Source: Deltaproteobacteria bacterium (GTDB lineage Bacteria; Desulfobacterota; DSM-4660; Desulfatiglandales; Desulfatiglandaceae). Taken from it: 43,787 nt of DNA. The position numbers and the translations under genes were made by a program. The stretch is from positions 1-43,787 of the forward strand of contig JAFDHL010000032.1 in the NCBI GenBank assembly GCA_019308785.1, in the 5' to 3' direction. Positions 1-8,585 of this stretch are shown here, in pieces. Below the pieces are notes generated by a model. That model had not been told where the DNA came from and made no database searches. It saw only the letters and a list, made by a program, of their open reading frames with translations. How positions within the stretch are numbered: the stretch's first letter is position 1; every line of letters starts with the position of its first letter.

Positions 1-69
1 CCTTTTGAAAAAAAGGAGCTATATTTGTTGTAGTCAAACCATCTATTTTAATTCTTTTTCATTTTTTTG

Positions 70-101
70 TTGACAATTAGCTATAATTGTATACAATTAG
101 C
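70..101 (+). promoter_or_regulatory. Promoter with overlapping repeat/palindrome operator
   Basis: TTGACA (70-75) is followed after 16 bases by TACAAT (92-97), a good sigma-70-like promoter. Superimposed on it are a perfect 12-bp palindrome, ATTGTATACAAT (86-97), and two direct copies of ACAATTAGC (73-81 and 93-101) exactly 20 bp apart. Repeats on one helix face covering both promoter boxes suggest a repressor site. The small helix-turn-helix protein just downstream is the obvious candidate binder, which is inference. Confidence 0.6.
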
Positions 102-141
102 GCCAAACATTAACATTATGATACTAAAAGAGAGACGTGTC

Positions 142-330
142 ATGGCAATTGATCTCAGAAAAATCGACCCGGAATTAAATTACCCCCTTAAACAGGTAGC
201 TCAATTTCTTGAAGTATCCTACGGGACAATCCTGAATTTAAGAAAGGTTGCCAAATTAAAGTCTATCAGAATAGGCAAAAAATACTATATCCAAGGCAAG
301 GAAATCTTATCCTACATTGATAATGGATAA
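142..330 (+). CDS. Small helix-turn-helix (excisionase/MerR-like) DNA-binding protein
   Basis: This 62-residue protein is almost entirely one winged helix-turn-helix of the HTH_17/excisionase type. It shows the pattern PLKQVAQFLEVSYGTILNLR followed by IGKKYYIQGKEILSYI, which matches the recognition helix and wing of that family. An upstream in-frame start at 67 would lie inside the promoter, so the ATG at 142 (preceded by AAAGAGAG) is chosen. The gene sits alone behind a repeat-rich promoter and 76 bases ahead of the AAA ATPase gene. It probably regulates its own promoter and perhaps the downstream genes, though it could also be a leftover excisionase from a mobile element. The fold is well supported; the target is not known. 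Confidence 0.7.
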   Translation: MAIDLRKIDPELNYPLKQVAQFLEVSYGTILNLRKVAKLKSIRIGKKYYIQGKEILSYIDNG

Positions 331-406
331 TATTTTATATTTAAGTGGTCTTTAAATCATTGAATGAAAATATATATTATATTAAAAACTTTTGGGTTAA
401 GGGTTA

Positions 407-1207
407 ATGTATTTAGATTATTGGGGTTTCGAGAAGTTTCCATTCGACAATGTGCCTGATACGGACTTTTTTTTCCTTTCCAGGCCGCATAAGGAAGGTT
501 TGGCACGCCTGATATATGCCGTGAAGAGGGGCAAAGGCTGTACATTGCTGTCGGGAGATATTGGCTGCGGCAAAACAACCTTGAGCCGGGTCTTTATAGA
601 AAGGGTATTCGAAGAGAGACTTGATATTGGAATCATATCAAATCCTTGTGCAGACCCCACAGAATTCTTGAAAGATGTTCTTTATCAATTCGGAACGTCC
701 GATGTTCCTGACACCAAGGTGGATATCCTTCAGGTGTTACAGAACAAGCTGATTGACAATATGAATGGGGGGAAAGAGACTCTCCTGATCGTTGATGAGG
801 CGCAGTTACTTTCGGATGAAACACTTGAAGAGATCAGGCTTCTTCTTAATTTTCAATTATCCAAACGGTTCTTGATAATGGTCTTTCTTGTGGGGCAGCC
901 GGAGGTATTTGAAAAAATTAGGAAAAACGAACCGCTCAAGCAAAGGATCGCCATAAAATATTCATTGAGACCATTTAACTTGAGGGAGACAATAGATTAC
1001 ATCCATTTTCGACAGAAAAGAGCGGGCAGGAACGGCAATGCGTTTAGTCGAAAGGCCATTGAAAGGATCTATGATCATAGTGAGGGATTACCAAGAAAGA
1101 TCAATCACCTTTGCGATTTGGCCTTTTTGGTTGGTTTTGGCAATAAAACAAAAATGATTCGTGCAAGGACCGTAAAGGACATTATTGGTGATGGTACGGT
1201 TTTCTGA
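407..1207 (+). CDS. ExeA/XrtA-associated type AAA ATPase
   Basis: This 266-residue cytoplasmic ATPase opens with the family signature YWGFEKFPFDNVPD. It has Walker A GDIGCGKTT near residues 50-58 and Walker B LLIVDEAQ near 126-133, then a C-terminal arginine/lid region containing GLPRKINHLCDLAFL. It belongs to the ExeA/GspA-like AAA group found in type II secretion and in PEP-CTERM/XrtA exopolysaccharide loci. With a polysaccharide exporter and a Wzc-like kinase close by, the exopolysaccharide-associated subgroup fits better than secretin assembly. It lacks the C-terminal peptidoglycan-binding domain of full-length ExeA. Its end overlaps the start of the next gene, suggesting translational coupling. 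No exosortase gene is visible in the window. Confidence 0.85.
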   Translation: MYLDYWGFEKFPFDNVPDTDFFFLSRPHKEGLARLIYAVKRGKGCTLLSGDIGCGKTTLSRVFIERVFEERLDIGIISNPCADPTEFLKDVLYQFGTSDVPDTKVDILQVLQNKLIDNMNGGKETLLIVDEAQLLSDETLEEIRLLLNFQLSKRFLIMVFLVGQPEVFEKIRKNEPLKQRIAIKYSLRPFNLRETIDYIHFRQKRAGRNGNAFSRKAIERIYDHSEGLPRKINHLCDLAFLVGFGNKTKMIRARTVKDIIGDGTVF

Positions 1208-2264
1208 TATTCTTGGAGACGAGAAGAAAAAGGGAAAAGAACCCCTATCCTCCGAGCCCGGTCAGGTGGCCGAATCCCCCCAAGAGGACATCCGGATTAA
1301 AAAAGTTCGGATGACCGATTCGCAAATTCTGAGTCCAGAAGAAATCCCGAATTTCTCTGATCCTTTTTCAACCAATCGGTATAGTGAGGATGTAAAGACA
1401 TACTACGCGGAACTTCTTGAGAAAGCAGCGGAAATCCGGGACAGAGTAAAGACAAACCAGGGATTAAGCCATTCACCCATCCTCTCCTTACTCCATGATA
1501 TCATTGATCAGGATCTGGTTGATCAACTTTATGAATATGCCCTTTCCGTTGTGGAGGACAAAGGCGTCCAATCCCACACCGTTTCAGTGTCCCTTGCCTG
1601 TATGAAAGTGGGCAAGGGCATGGGGTATGATACAAAAAAGCTTTTAAAATTGGGGCTTTCGGCCTTTCTTGAAAATGTGGGAATGTATAAAATCCCTGAA
1701 CGCATCCTCCAGAAACAGGGAAAGCTCAGTCCGGAGGAAATGGACGTAATCAGGAAACACCCTGAGTTCAGCGCTCGGATTCTCGGGCAGATGGGAACGG
1801 CATTTCAATGGCTGGAAAAGATTGCCCTACAAGTCCATGAAAGACCGGATGGATCGGGTTACCCCAAGGGACTTAAAGGGGAGGAGATTTCCGAGTTTGC
1901 GTCGTTAATAGGGCTTATGGATGTCTACATGGCCATGATAAAGAACAGGCCCTATCGCAACAAGTTCATGCAAACCGAGGCCATAAAATCAATTATTGAT
2001 ATAGGCAAATCGAAATTCCCGTCCAGGGTTCTTAAGGAGTTTTTGAATCAAATTTCCCTGTTTCCTGTCAATACCTATGTGAAACTCAATAACAAATCCA
2101 TTGGTCGGGTGCTATCCACCAATAAAAGCCAGCCCCTACGACCAACGATCGAACTTCTTTATGACGGGTTGGGACAAGAAATGGAAAAAGGAAAGTTAAT
2201 TGATTTATCCAACTTTCCATTGCTGCATATCGTGAGCACTATTGACGAAGAGGAACTATCCTGA
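1191..2264 (+). CDS. Degenerate HD-GYP domain protein
   Basis: A 357-residue protein with a charged N-terminal region of about 115 residues and an HD-GYP-like domain to about residue 280. The order of motifs is that of cyclic-di-GMP phosphodiesterases: KIPERILQKQGKLSPEE, a conserved RKHPEF, then HERPDGSGYPKGL and a RPYR-containing helix. The metal-binding HD dyad is replaced by Glu-Asn (about residues 161-162), and the first His of the usual HHE triplet is Val (about 215). Loss of these ligands argues against hydrolysis; a binding or scaffolding role is more likely. TTG, GTG and ATG starts lie in a row at 1185-1191; ATG is chosen, giving a 17-base overlap with the ATPase gene. The last ~80 residues are not recognised. 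Confidence 0.8.
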   Translation: MVRFSDILGDEKKKGKEPLSSEPGQVAESPQEDIRIKKVRMTDSQILSPEEIPNFSDPFSTNRYSEDVKTYYAELLEKAAEIRDRVKTNQGLSHSPILSLLHDIIDQDLVDQLYEYALSVVEDKGVQSHTVSVSLACMKVGKGMGYDTKKLLKLGLSAFLENVGMYKIPERILQKQGKLSPEEMDVIRKHPEFSARILGQMGTAFQWLEKIALQVHERPDGSGYPKGLKGEEISEFASLIGLMDVYMAMIKNRPYRNKFMQTEAIKSIIDIGKSKFPSRVLKEFLNQISLFPVNTYVKLNNKSIGRVLSTNKSQPLRPTIELLYDGLGQEMEKGKLIDLSNFPLLHIVSTIDEEELS

Positions 2265-2331
2265 AGATACTTAGCGCGCCCCAGTGAAATATGCATTGTC
2301 CACAGGTGGATAGACTGAAGGTGGAAGGCTA

Positions 2332-2472
2332 ATGAAGGAACTGCATTATCAACTAAGTTTATCGAAGCGTTTGGGCTTCTTGTCCAACGAGGATTCATCT
2401 CTGATTGAACCAAAAGTAGTCGAGACCGAGAAGGTCTTGAATGGCTTGATTCGAGCGTTGCGAGATGGTTGA
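2332..2472 (+). pseudogene. C-terminal relic of a four-helix-bundle (23S rRNA IVP-like) protein
   Basis: The 46-residue translation reads like only the last third of the family of four-helix-bundle proteins related to 23S rRNA intervening-sequence proteins: LHYQLSLSKRLGFLSNED, then a helix ending VLNGLIRALRDG. Full-length members are about 110-130 residues. The preceding bases do not continue the helical pattern in frame, so this is interpreted as a 5'-truncated remnant. The match is by pattern and from memory of the family. It may still be translated from its ATG, but no good ribosome-binding site is seen. Confidence 0.6.
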
Positions 2473-2688
2473 AATACTTCAGCCACGCCTGCCGTCCGGC
2501 GGGCAGGCTTCAGTCTTCAACCTAAATAGCTGCGTAGTTACGAATATTCTTTATATTTCACGAGACTGGCATTTAGTGGGGCAGGCTGAACCCCCGGGTT
2601 TTTACATAGTAAGCTTTAAATCTTTATTAGTTTGATAGTCGTATTTTTTCCATGAAGTTGATATTTTTAAGACCCTGGATCTAATATC
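2473..2688. other. Intergenic region with GC hairpin and dispersed repeat
   Basis: Between the four-helix-bundle relic and the export gene lies a GC-rich inverted repeat, GCCTGCC (2487-2493) pairing with GGCAGGC (2502-2508) around an 8-base loop. It is followed by CTTCAGTCTTCAACCTAAA (about 2509-2527), which is nearly the reverse complement of the TTTAGGCTGAAG-type repeats near 36178. The rest is AT-rich and could carry the export-operon promoter, but no convincing -35/-10 pair was found. Confidence 0.5.
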
Positions 2689-3855
2689 ATGCAAAAAGAT
2701 AGAGAAGATCGGAAAAATTTTCCGATATTATCCATAAGAATCCTCCTGTATATTATCTATTTGTTTCCGGCCTTGATTATCCAGTCATGTTACTCCAGCG
2801 TGGCTGTAAAGGGCACGCCAGTGGAAGAACTTGCCCTTACAAGAGATGAGGTGACCACCAGAAAGGCAGATAGAGAGGCAGAAAAGGAAGCGGTTTATGT
2901 ATTGAGCAGGCTAAAAGAAAACAAGGTTTTTGTGGAAATTGCCGGGATCCCGGAATACCGTATTGGTCCCCTGGATGTACTAGAAATCAGTTCACATGTC
3001 GGGAATAAGGTCACGGCAACTACTGTCACGGTAGATAACAGGGGTAGGATCTCATATTCATTCATAGATGACCTTGAGGTAGCCGGGTTGGCCCCCAGCC
3101 AATTGGATGGCATGCTGACCAAAGAAATTGCTAACTACATAAAAAATCCCAGGATTGATATCCTGGTAAAGGAATTTAAGAGCAAGAGCGTTTTGATCCT
3201 GGGAGAACTTGCTTCCCTGAGAACGACCCATATATCTCAAGCCAGAAGTGGGAAGATCTATCTGAAAGGTAAGACAACCCTGATGGATCTTATTGCCCTG
3301 GCAGGTGGCTATACAGTTGATGCTGATATAAAGAATGTAAAGCTCATGAAGCGCGGTAAGACCTATAGGATCAACCTCTACGATATTATTGAAAAAGGTG
3401 ATGAGAGGCTGAATGTCATAGTTGATGATGGTGATGTGATAGATGTTCCGGAACTGCCCGAATATGGTGAAAGGGTTTATGTGATGGGTGAGGTAAACAG
3501 CCAGGGCGTATATTCCCTTAAAGATGCTCAGGACCTTCTGGCTGCCATCGCTCTGGCAGGCAGTTTTACCTCGCTGGCCAAGGAAGAAAATACGCTTATT
3601 GTAAGGGCATATGAACCGGGCAAAAGCCCGCTTGTCATGATGGCAGACCTGAAGGCTCTCCTGAGAAAGGCTGATCTGCGCCAAAACATTCCCCTTGAAG
3701 ATGGGGACCTGGTCTATGTTCCCCGCATGCGTATAGGGGACATCAATGAGTGGATCGCCAATACGAAGCCTTTGCTGGATCTGCTCCTCTACCCGGCAGA
3801 ATTCGAAGAAAAATATTTTCTCCGCAGATTTTTGCATTTTGACCGCCGAAAATAA
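2689..3855 (+). CDS. Outer-membrane polysaccharide export protein (Wza/OPX-like)
   Basis: A 388-residue export protein with an N-terminal hydrophobic stretch ending IIQSC (about residues 31-35), a plausible though imperfect lipobox, so the mature protein may be an outer-membrane lipoprotein. A Poly_export domain follows (YRIGPLDVLEISSHV to about residue 165), then two SLBB-type beta-grasp segments (about 170-255 and 264-345, each with a GDVIDVPE/GDLVYVPR ending). It should form the channel that lets polysaccharide leave the cell, working with the Wzc-like protein encoded 60 bases downstream. The length is normal for the family. The C-terminal segment after the second SLBB is short and could be the membrane anchor. 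No strong ribosome-binding site precedes the chosen ATG. Confidence 0.9.
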   Translation: MQKDREDRKNFPILSIRILLYIIYLFPALIIQSCYSSVAVKGTPVEELALTRDEVTTRKADREAEKEAVYVLSRLKENKVFVEIAGIPEYRIGPLDVLEISSHVGNKVTATTVTVDNRGRISYSFIDDLEVAGLAPSQLDGMLTKEIANYIKNPRIDILVKEFKSKSVLILGELASLRTTHISQARSGKIYLKGKTTLMDLIALAGGYTVDADIKNVKLMKRGKTYRINLYDIIEKGDERLNVIVDDGDVIDVPELPEYGERVYVMGEVNSQGVYSLKDAQDLLAAIALAGSFTSLAKEENTLIVRAYEPGKSPLVMMADLKALLRKADLRQNIPLEDGDLVYVPRMRIGDINEWIANTKPLLDLLLYPAEFEEKYFLRRFLHFDRRK

Positions 3856-3915
3856 AATGGGGCAAGTTATCTTTAACAGTTAAGAAAATCCTGCAAAAAA
3901 CAGGAAGGGACTGTA

Positions 3916-6900
3916 TTGGCACAATACGATGTAGATCTTCGGGAATACTGGCGTATTTTAAAAAAACACAAATTAACGGTCCTTCTTGTTGTTTTTGTAC
4001 TAGGCATATTCAGCACCTCTTTTGCCATCCTGAGGGCCCCTACCCCTCTTTACACCTCTGTTTCCAGCGTAAAATTTGAAAAAGAAACCACCGTAGAGGG
4101 CCTCTATGCCAGAACGCTCTCATGGTCTTCTGCGGACGATATTGAGACCCAGATCTCTATTATCAAGAGTTATTCAATAATGCAGAAGGTGGCTGAAAAA
4201 CTGGGAAAGATCCCTAAAGGGGCCGTATCGGAGAAGGCTCTTTTGAAATCCAGCATAGCGGAAGCGGTTAATGACCTTCAGGCTAAGGTTAAAGTTTCAA
4301 GAGAGACCTACACCAACATCATAAACATTGAAGTGACGGATACCAACCCGGCTTTTGCCCAAAGACTTGCAAATACCATCGCGTTAATTTTCAAGGAGGA
4401 ACACGCTCGAGAACAAAACAGGCGCACAGTTGATGCACTGAAATATATTTCTGTGCAGTTAGAGGAAGCACGGCGAAAACTCCGGGAATCTGAAGATGAA
4501 TTTAACAGGTTCACACAGGAAAACCAGTTGCTTTCTATAGACTTGCAAAGCGAAAACCTGTTCTTAAGGGCCAAGGAAATAAAGGATAAGATAAGAGATC
4601 TGGATGAGGCTGAGAATGAGTTCAATGAGTTGCACCTGAAGCTGGAGCAATTCCTAAAAGACCCGTCAGCTACTGGCACAAACCTTTTTTCAGCTCACGC
4701 CAATAAACAGTATCAAGATGCCAATGACACCCTGGTAGAGCTTGTACTTAAAAGAGATTCTTTATTGAAGGACTACACGGCCAAGCATCCTGAGGTTATA
4801 GAAATAGAGCGCAAGACAATCGAAACTGCTCGAAAGATGGTAATGATAACCCAATTGCAGATCAGCAGTATAAATAATAAGAAGGTGGATCTAAAAAAAG
4901 AACTGGAGATTGTTGACAAGAAAACCAGTGAGTTGATGGAAAAAAAGCTCGAATATAATCGGCTGAAAAGAAAAGTTGACTCCTATAATGATATGACCGC
5001 ACTTCTGGAACAAAAGAATCAGGAGGCATCCATAAGAAAGGCTGAGAAACCAGAGGAAATTACCATTGTCAGGCCTGCTTTTCTCCCAACCTCCCCAATT
5101 AATCCACCGAAGACAGCGGCTACAGGAATGATGGGTGTGATCGTTGGCCTAATTCTCGGGATAGTAATCGCCTTTATCGTTGAAACCTTTGACACCTCTC
5201 TTGGGGCCATTGCAGATGTGGAAGAGACGCTCGGGACTCAAGTCCTGGGTGTCATCCCTCAAGGGGATATCAAAAGTATCTTGGAGAGCTTGAAGGACAC
5301 AGGTCCCAAAGGCGCACATAAAGATTCCTTTAAACTGAATATGTCCCTTGTGTCTCATTTTGCACCCCAGTCCATTATGGCAGAAAGCTTCAGGGGACTC
5401 AGGACCAACATTCAGTTTCGCATCCTGGATAAAAAGGTAAAAACGCTCAGTGTTACCAGCGCATCCCCACAGGAGGGGAAAACCATGGTTGCCATCAACC
5501 TGGCCATAACTATGGCTCAGGCTGGAATGAAAACACTCCTGGTGGGATCTGATTTGAGAAAACCCATGTTGTCGAAGGTATTTGGTATAGAAACCAGCCC
5601 GGGACTGACTGATGTCTTGATTGGAAATTATTCCTGGAGTGATGTGATAAAGACCATTACAGATGTCATAATCGGAGAAATGGACTTTGATGAGGTGATG
5701 TTTACACCTGGTCTTGATAACCTCCACATAATGACGAGCGGCACTATACCGCCCAATCCATCAGAACTAATAGACTCAAAGCGACTTGAAGATTTTATTG
5801 AAGAGGTAAAAGATGACTATGATATTATCATCTTTGACACCCCCCCAATCCTCTCCACGGCTGATCCCTTGATATTAGGGGCCAAGGTCGATGCCGTGGT
5901 CTTTGTATACCGTATAGGGAGTGTGTCAAGGGGTCTCCTCAAGAGGTCTACCCTCCAGTTGTCACAGGTCAAGAGCAACCTCATGGGTGTGGCCTTAAAT
6001 GGCATAAAGGCAGAGGTGAGCCCTGATTTTCAAGGCTTCAAATACTATAAATCCTATTATGCCTACGGGGAAGAAGGAAAAGGAGAGAAAGAGAAAAGGA
6101 AAAAGAGGAGAGGCGGCGCTTTAAAGATTCTGATGATATTGATAGCACTGGCTCTATTAGTCGTCGGGTTGCTCTGGCAAGGTGGTGTTTTGCCCATTGA
6201 AAAATATCTGTTTAAAAACAAAGGATTCTCAAAAGAGATCAGCAACAGGGCGGTGTCCTCAAGTAAGCCCTCGCAACCCATCAAGATGCCGGTTGTGTCT
6301 GTCGGTTCCGGAAAAACGGTCCACGCGCCGCAGGAACAAATCTCAGTTGAGGAAAGATCCCTGCAACCGATTAAGGAACCCGTTTCGCTCGTTGGTTCTG
6401 GGGGCTCGGTTCCATCACCTGAGAAAGAGGTTGCAGAAAGCAATTTGAAAATCTCCCGAGCTACTGAAGAGAACCTGCTCTCGCGACCAGCCAGAGTGTT
6501 CGTGAATGTAGCCGCTGCAAACCTGCGTTCAAGGGCTACAACAGAATCATCTATACTGTATAAGTTAAAAAGGGGGAGCGAGGTTACCCTGGTAAAACAG
6601 AAGGGCGAATGGTATATTTTGAAGTTTAAAGATGGCCGTACAAGCTGGGGGCATCAAAGCCTTTTCCTCCGCAACGGCAACACTTATGAATCCGCAGTCC
6701 TCTCACAGCCCAACGAAGAAGCAGAGAGCAAGTTCGTTCTTAAGGTCGACACTGGTCGCGTCCGTGAAAAACCCTCGTTTGAGTCTCAAATAAAGTACCT
6801 TCTAAAGAAAGGAGATACTGTAACGCTTCACGAGGCGAACGGAGATTGGTTTCTTGTGGAACTTGAGGATGGCACCCTTGGCTGGGCATACAAAACTCTC

Positions 6901-6951
6901 TTCTCCAAGAAATCGGGACCCTCCGAACCTTCAAGAGAAAAACGGCTCTGA
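3916..6951 (+). CDS. Wzc-like co-polymerase/BY-kinase with C-terminal membrane segment and tandem SH3 domains
   Basis: A 1011-residue protein starting at TTG, chosen because AGGAAGG lies 7 bases upstream. It has a Wzz chain-length domain (membrane segments about 17-37 and 398-420, long coiled coils about 165-250 and 330-370). A tyrosine-kinase domain follows: Walker A ASPQEGKT (516-523), Walker A' with D546, Walker B FDTPP near 641, and a tyrosine cluster YYKSYYAY (710-717). Unlike ordinary Wzc it does not stop there: a basic stretch leads to a third membrane segment (about 735-755), a Ser/Pro-rich linker with repeated QPIK(M/E)P-type motifs, and two SH3-type domains (about 860-925 and 938-1000). 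By topology these SH3 domains would be periplasmic. The core function, controlling polymer length and export by tyrosine phosphorylation, is well supported; the SH3 role is inferred. Confidence 0.92.
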   Translation: MAQYDVDLREYWRILKKHKLTVLLVVFVLGIFSTSFAILRAPTPLYTSVSSVKFEKETTVEGLYARTLSWSSADDIETQISIIKSYSIMQKVAEKLGKIPKGAVSEKALLKSSIAEAVNDLQAKVKVSRETYTNIINIEVTDTNPAFAQRLANTIALIFKEEHAREQNRRTVDALKYISVQLEEARRKLRESEDEFNRFTQENQLLSIDLQSENLFLRAKEIKDKIRDLDEAENEFNELHLKLEQFLKDPSATGTNLFSAHANKQYQDANDTLVELVLKRDSLLKDYTAKHPEVIEIERKTIETARKMVMITQLQISSINNKKVDLKKELEIVDKKTSELMEKKLEYNRLKRKVDSYNDMTALLEQKNQEASIRKAEKPEEITIVRPAFLPTSPINPPKTAATGMMGVIVGLILGIVIAFIVETFDTSLGAIADVEETLGTQVLGVIPQGDIKSILESLKDTGPKGAHKDSFKLNMSLVSHFAPQSIMAESFRGLRTNIQFRILDKKVKTLSVTSASPQEGKTMVAINLAITMAQAGMKTLLVGSDLRKPMLSKVFGIETSPGLTDVLIGNYSWSDVIKTITDVIIGEMDFDEVMFTPGLDNLHIMTSGTIPPNPSELIDSKRLEDFIEEVKDDYDIIIFDTPPILSTADPLILGAKVDAVVFVYRIGSVSRGLLKRSTLQLSQVKSNLMGVALNGIKAEVSPDFQGFKYYKSYYAYGEEGKGEKEKRKKRRGGALKILMILIALALLVVGLLWQGGVLPIEKYLFKNKGFSKEISNRAVSSSKPSQPIKMPVVSVGSGKTVHAPQEQISVEERSLQPIKEPVSLVGSGGSVPSPEKEVAESNLKISRATEENLLSRPARVFVNVAAANLRSRATTESSILYKLKRGSEVTLVKQKGEWYILKFKDGRTSWGHQSLFLRNGNTYESAVLSQPNEEAESKFVLKVDTGRVREKPSFESQIKYLLKKGDTVTLHEANGDWFLVELEDGTLGWAYKTLFSKKSGPSEPSREKRL

Positions 6952-7389
6952 GTCCGCGCCTGTGGAACACTATAAGTTTCGGAGCCAGCCCTTACCCTTC
7001 AAGCAATGTGTATGGATTTGAATCGTTTTAGTACAAGGTAAGGCAGAGAATTCGCTATGAAAAATACCTCCGGCCAAACCACTATTCAACTCCTTCTCCC
7101 ATTAATAATTCTACTGATTATTGCCGCTGCCTTTGCCTTTATGATGCCCGAATTATCAACCCTCCAGGCATTTTTACTGGGGGGAGGCATCATCTTTTTT
7201 ATCATCTGTTTGGCCAGCACGGAAGCCGCCCTATATCTTCTTATATTTTCCATGTTACTCAGTCCTGAATTTGTTGTTGGCACAACTAAAGGAGCCTCTT
7301 TAGGTCGGGGCGTGACATTAAGGTTTGATGATTTTGCGATCCTCATTATCGGGTTCAGCTGGCTTGCAAAAATGGCCATTAATAAGCAA

Positions 7390-7417
7390 TTGGGCCTGTT
7401 CCTTTGGGCCTGTTCCT
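7390..7417. repeat. 14-nt perfect tandem duplication inside the polymerase gene
   Basis: TTGGGCCTGTTCCT occurs twice back to back (7390-7403, 7404-7417). The extra 14 bases shift the frame and bring a TAA at 7417-7419 into frame. With one copy, the reading is KQLGLFLKTPLNKPIGYY. Confidence 0.95.
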
Positions 7418-7609
7418 AAAAACGCCCCTCAACAAACCTATTGGTTATTATATCATCGTCTGCCTGAGCTCTACTCTCTTGGCATCAGTATTTGGAAGCG
7501 TTGATTTAAAAACCGGATTCTTCTTTGTGCTTAAGTATTTTGAATATATGTTGATATATTTCATGGTGGCCAATCATCTAAAAGATAGGAAGCAGATACA
7601 ATACTTTCT

Positions 7610-7683
7610 GTGGGCCATGCTGATTACCTGCATCATTGTTTCGCTCGTGGGCCATGCTGATTACCTGCATCATTGTTTCGCTC
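7610..7683. repeat. 37-nt perfect tandem duplication inside the polymerase gene
   Basis: A 37-base unit beginning GTGGGCCATGCTG and ending GTTTCGCTC is present twice without mismatch (7610-7646, 7647-7683). The peptide LITCIIVSL is encoded twice in different frames. 14 + 37 = 51, so the two duplications together restore the original frame, but only beyond the stop created by the first. Confidence 0.95.
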
Positions 7684-8516
7684 ATAGGAATAGCTCAAAT
7701 CCCTGAAGGCGGTAGAGTCTCAGCACCGTTTGAGGGAGAGGTAGGTGAACCGAATACCTTTGGAGGTTACCTGCTTTTTATGATCTGTATCACTACGGGC
7801 CTGTTCTTAACCGCCACCGTTTTTAGAGTTCAATTGATATACGGTATCCTCATATTCCTGTTTGCCATACCATTGCTTTATACCGAGTCCAGAAGTTCAT
7901 ATCTTGCAACGATTCCCGCCCTGCTGGCCTTTGTCTGGTTTTCGGAAAAAAGACAAGGGGTCTTTCTGATACTTGTGCTTATTGGTCTTGTTCTACCCTT
8001 CATTGCCCCGAATCCTGCAAAGGAAAGAGTTGCCTATACGTTTGAGCAGGGCAAAGATCGCACTGATGTGGTGGAGATATCAGGGATAAAACTGGATACC
8101 TCAACGACTGAGCGTGTGAAAGGCTGGAAAAGGGTTGCCAGGGATTGGATCAAGCATCCCATTTTTGGCTTTGGCGTCACCGGTTATGGATTTGTGGACG
8201 CCCAGTATTTCAAGGTCCTCATTGAAACAGGTGTCCTTGGTTTATTTACATTTTTTATCCTGATGTCCAGGATATTTGCACAGTCCTACCGTATATTGAA
8301 AGAAACACATGAACCTTTCGAGAAGGGCCTTTGCATGGGCTTTTTGGCCGGTTTTATAGGGCTGCTAGTGCACTCCATTGGCGCAAATACCTTTATTATC
8401 GTGCGAATAATGGAACCCTTCTGGTTCGTACTGGCCATGGTGATCATGATACCGAGCCTAAAAGGGGAGAGTGGAGAGTTAAGAGCGGAGAGCTAAGTTC
8501 CATTTTCTCTATTTGC

Positions 8517-8569
8517 TTGACAATGAAATTTTTTTTCATTAGCATGCAACTATATCAATTGATATAGTT
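8517..8569 (+). promoter_or_regulatory. Toxin-antitoxin promoter with 22-bp perfect palindrome
   Basis: TTGACA (8517-8522) and TAGCAT (8540-8545) are 17 bases apart, and the spacer holds ATGAAA...TTTCAT. Immediately downstream, positions 8548-8569 form a perfect 22-bp palindrome centred on CAATTG with outer arms AACTATAT/ATATAGTT. Autorepression of Phd/YefM operons through such palindromes is established for the family, so this is very probably the antitoxin's own operator. Confidence 0.75.
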
Positions 8570-8585
8570 CAGGGGGTTATAAATT

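Larger units (their letters stand above)
7057..8496 (+). pseudogene. Wzy-like O-antigen/exopolysaccharide polymerase, disrupted by two tandem duplications
   Basis: Three consecutive reading segments (7057-7419, about 7404-7646, and about 7647-8496) together make one multi-pass membrane protein with the O-antigen ligase/polymerase signature. They show an N-terminal run of helices, a GEPNTFGGYLLF-containing segment, SRSSYLA and a periplasmic-type loop before FGFGVTGYG. The breaks are exact tandem duplications: 14 bases at 7390-7417 and 37 bases at 7610-7683. Removing one copy of each gives a continuous frame of about 462 codons. As written, translation stops at 7417-7419. The product would polymerise repeat units after flipping. 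Whether the lesions are real or assembly artefacts cannot be decided from sequence alone. Confidence 0.85.

Noticed and set aside
2487-2508. Rho-independent terminator after the HD-GYP gene
   Set aside because: The stem is GC-rich but no T-run follows and it lies more than 200 bases beyond the stop; treated as a repeat hairpin.
3058-3837. Long minus-strand reading frame opposite the export gene
   Set aside because: It is an antisense shadow of a clear OPX gene and has no family-like motifs.
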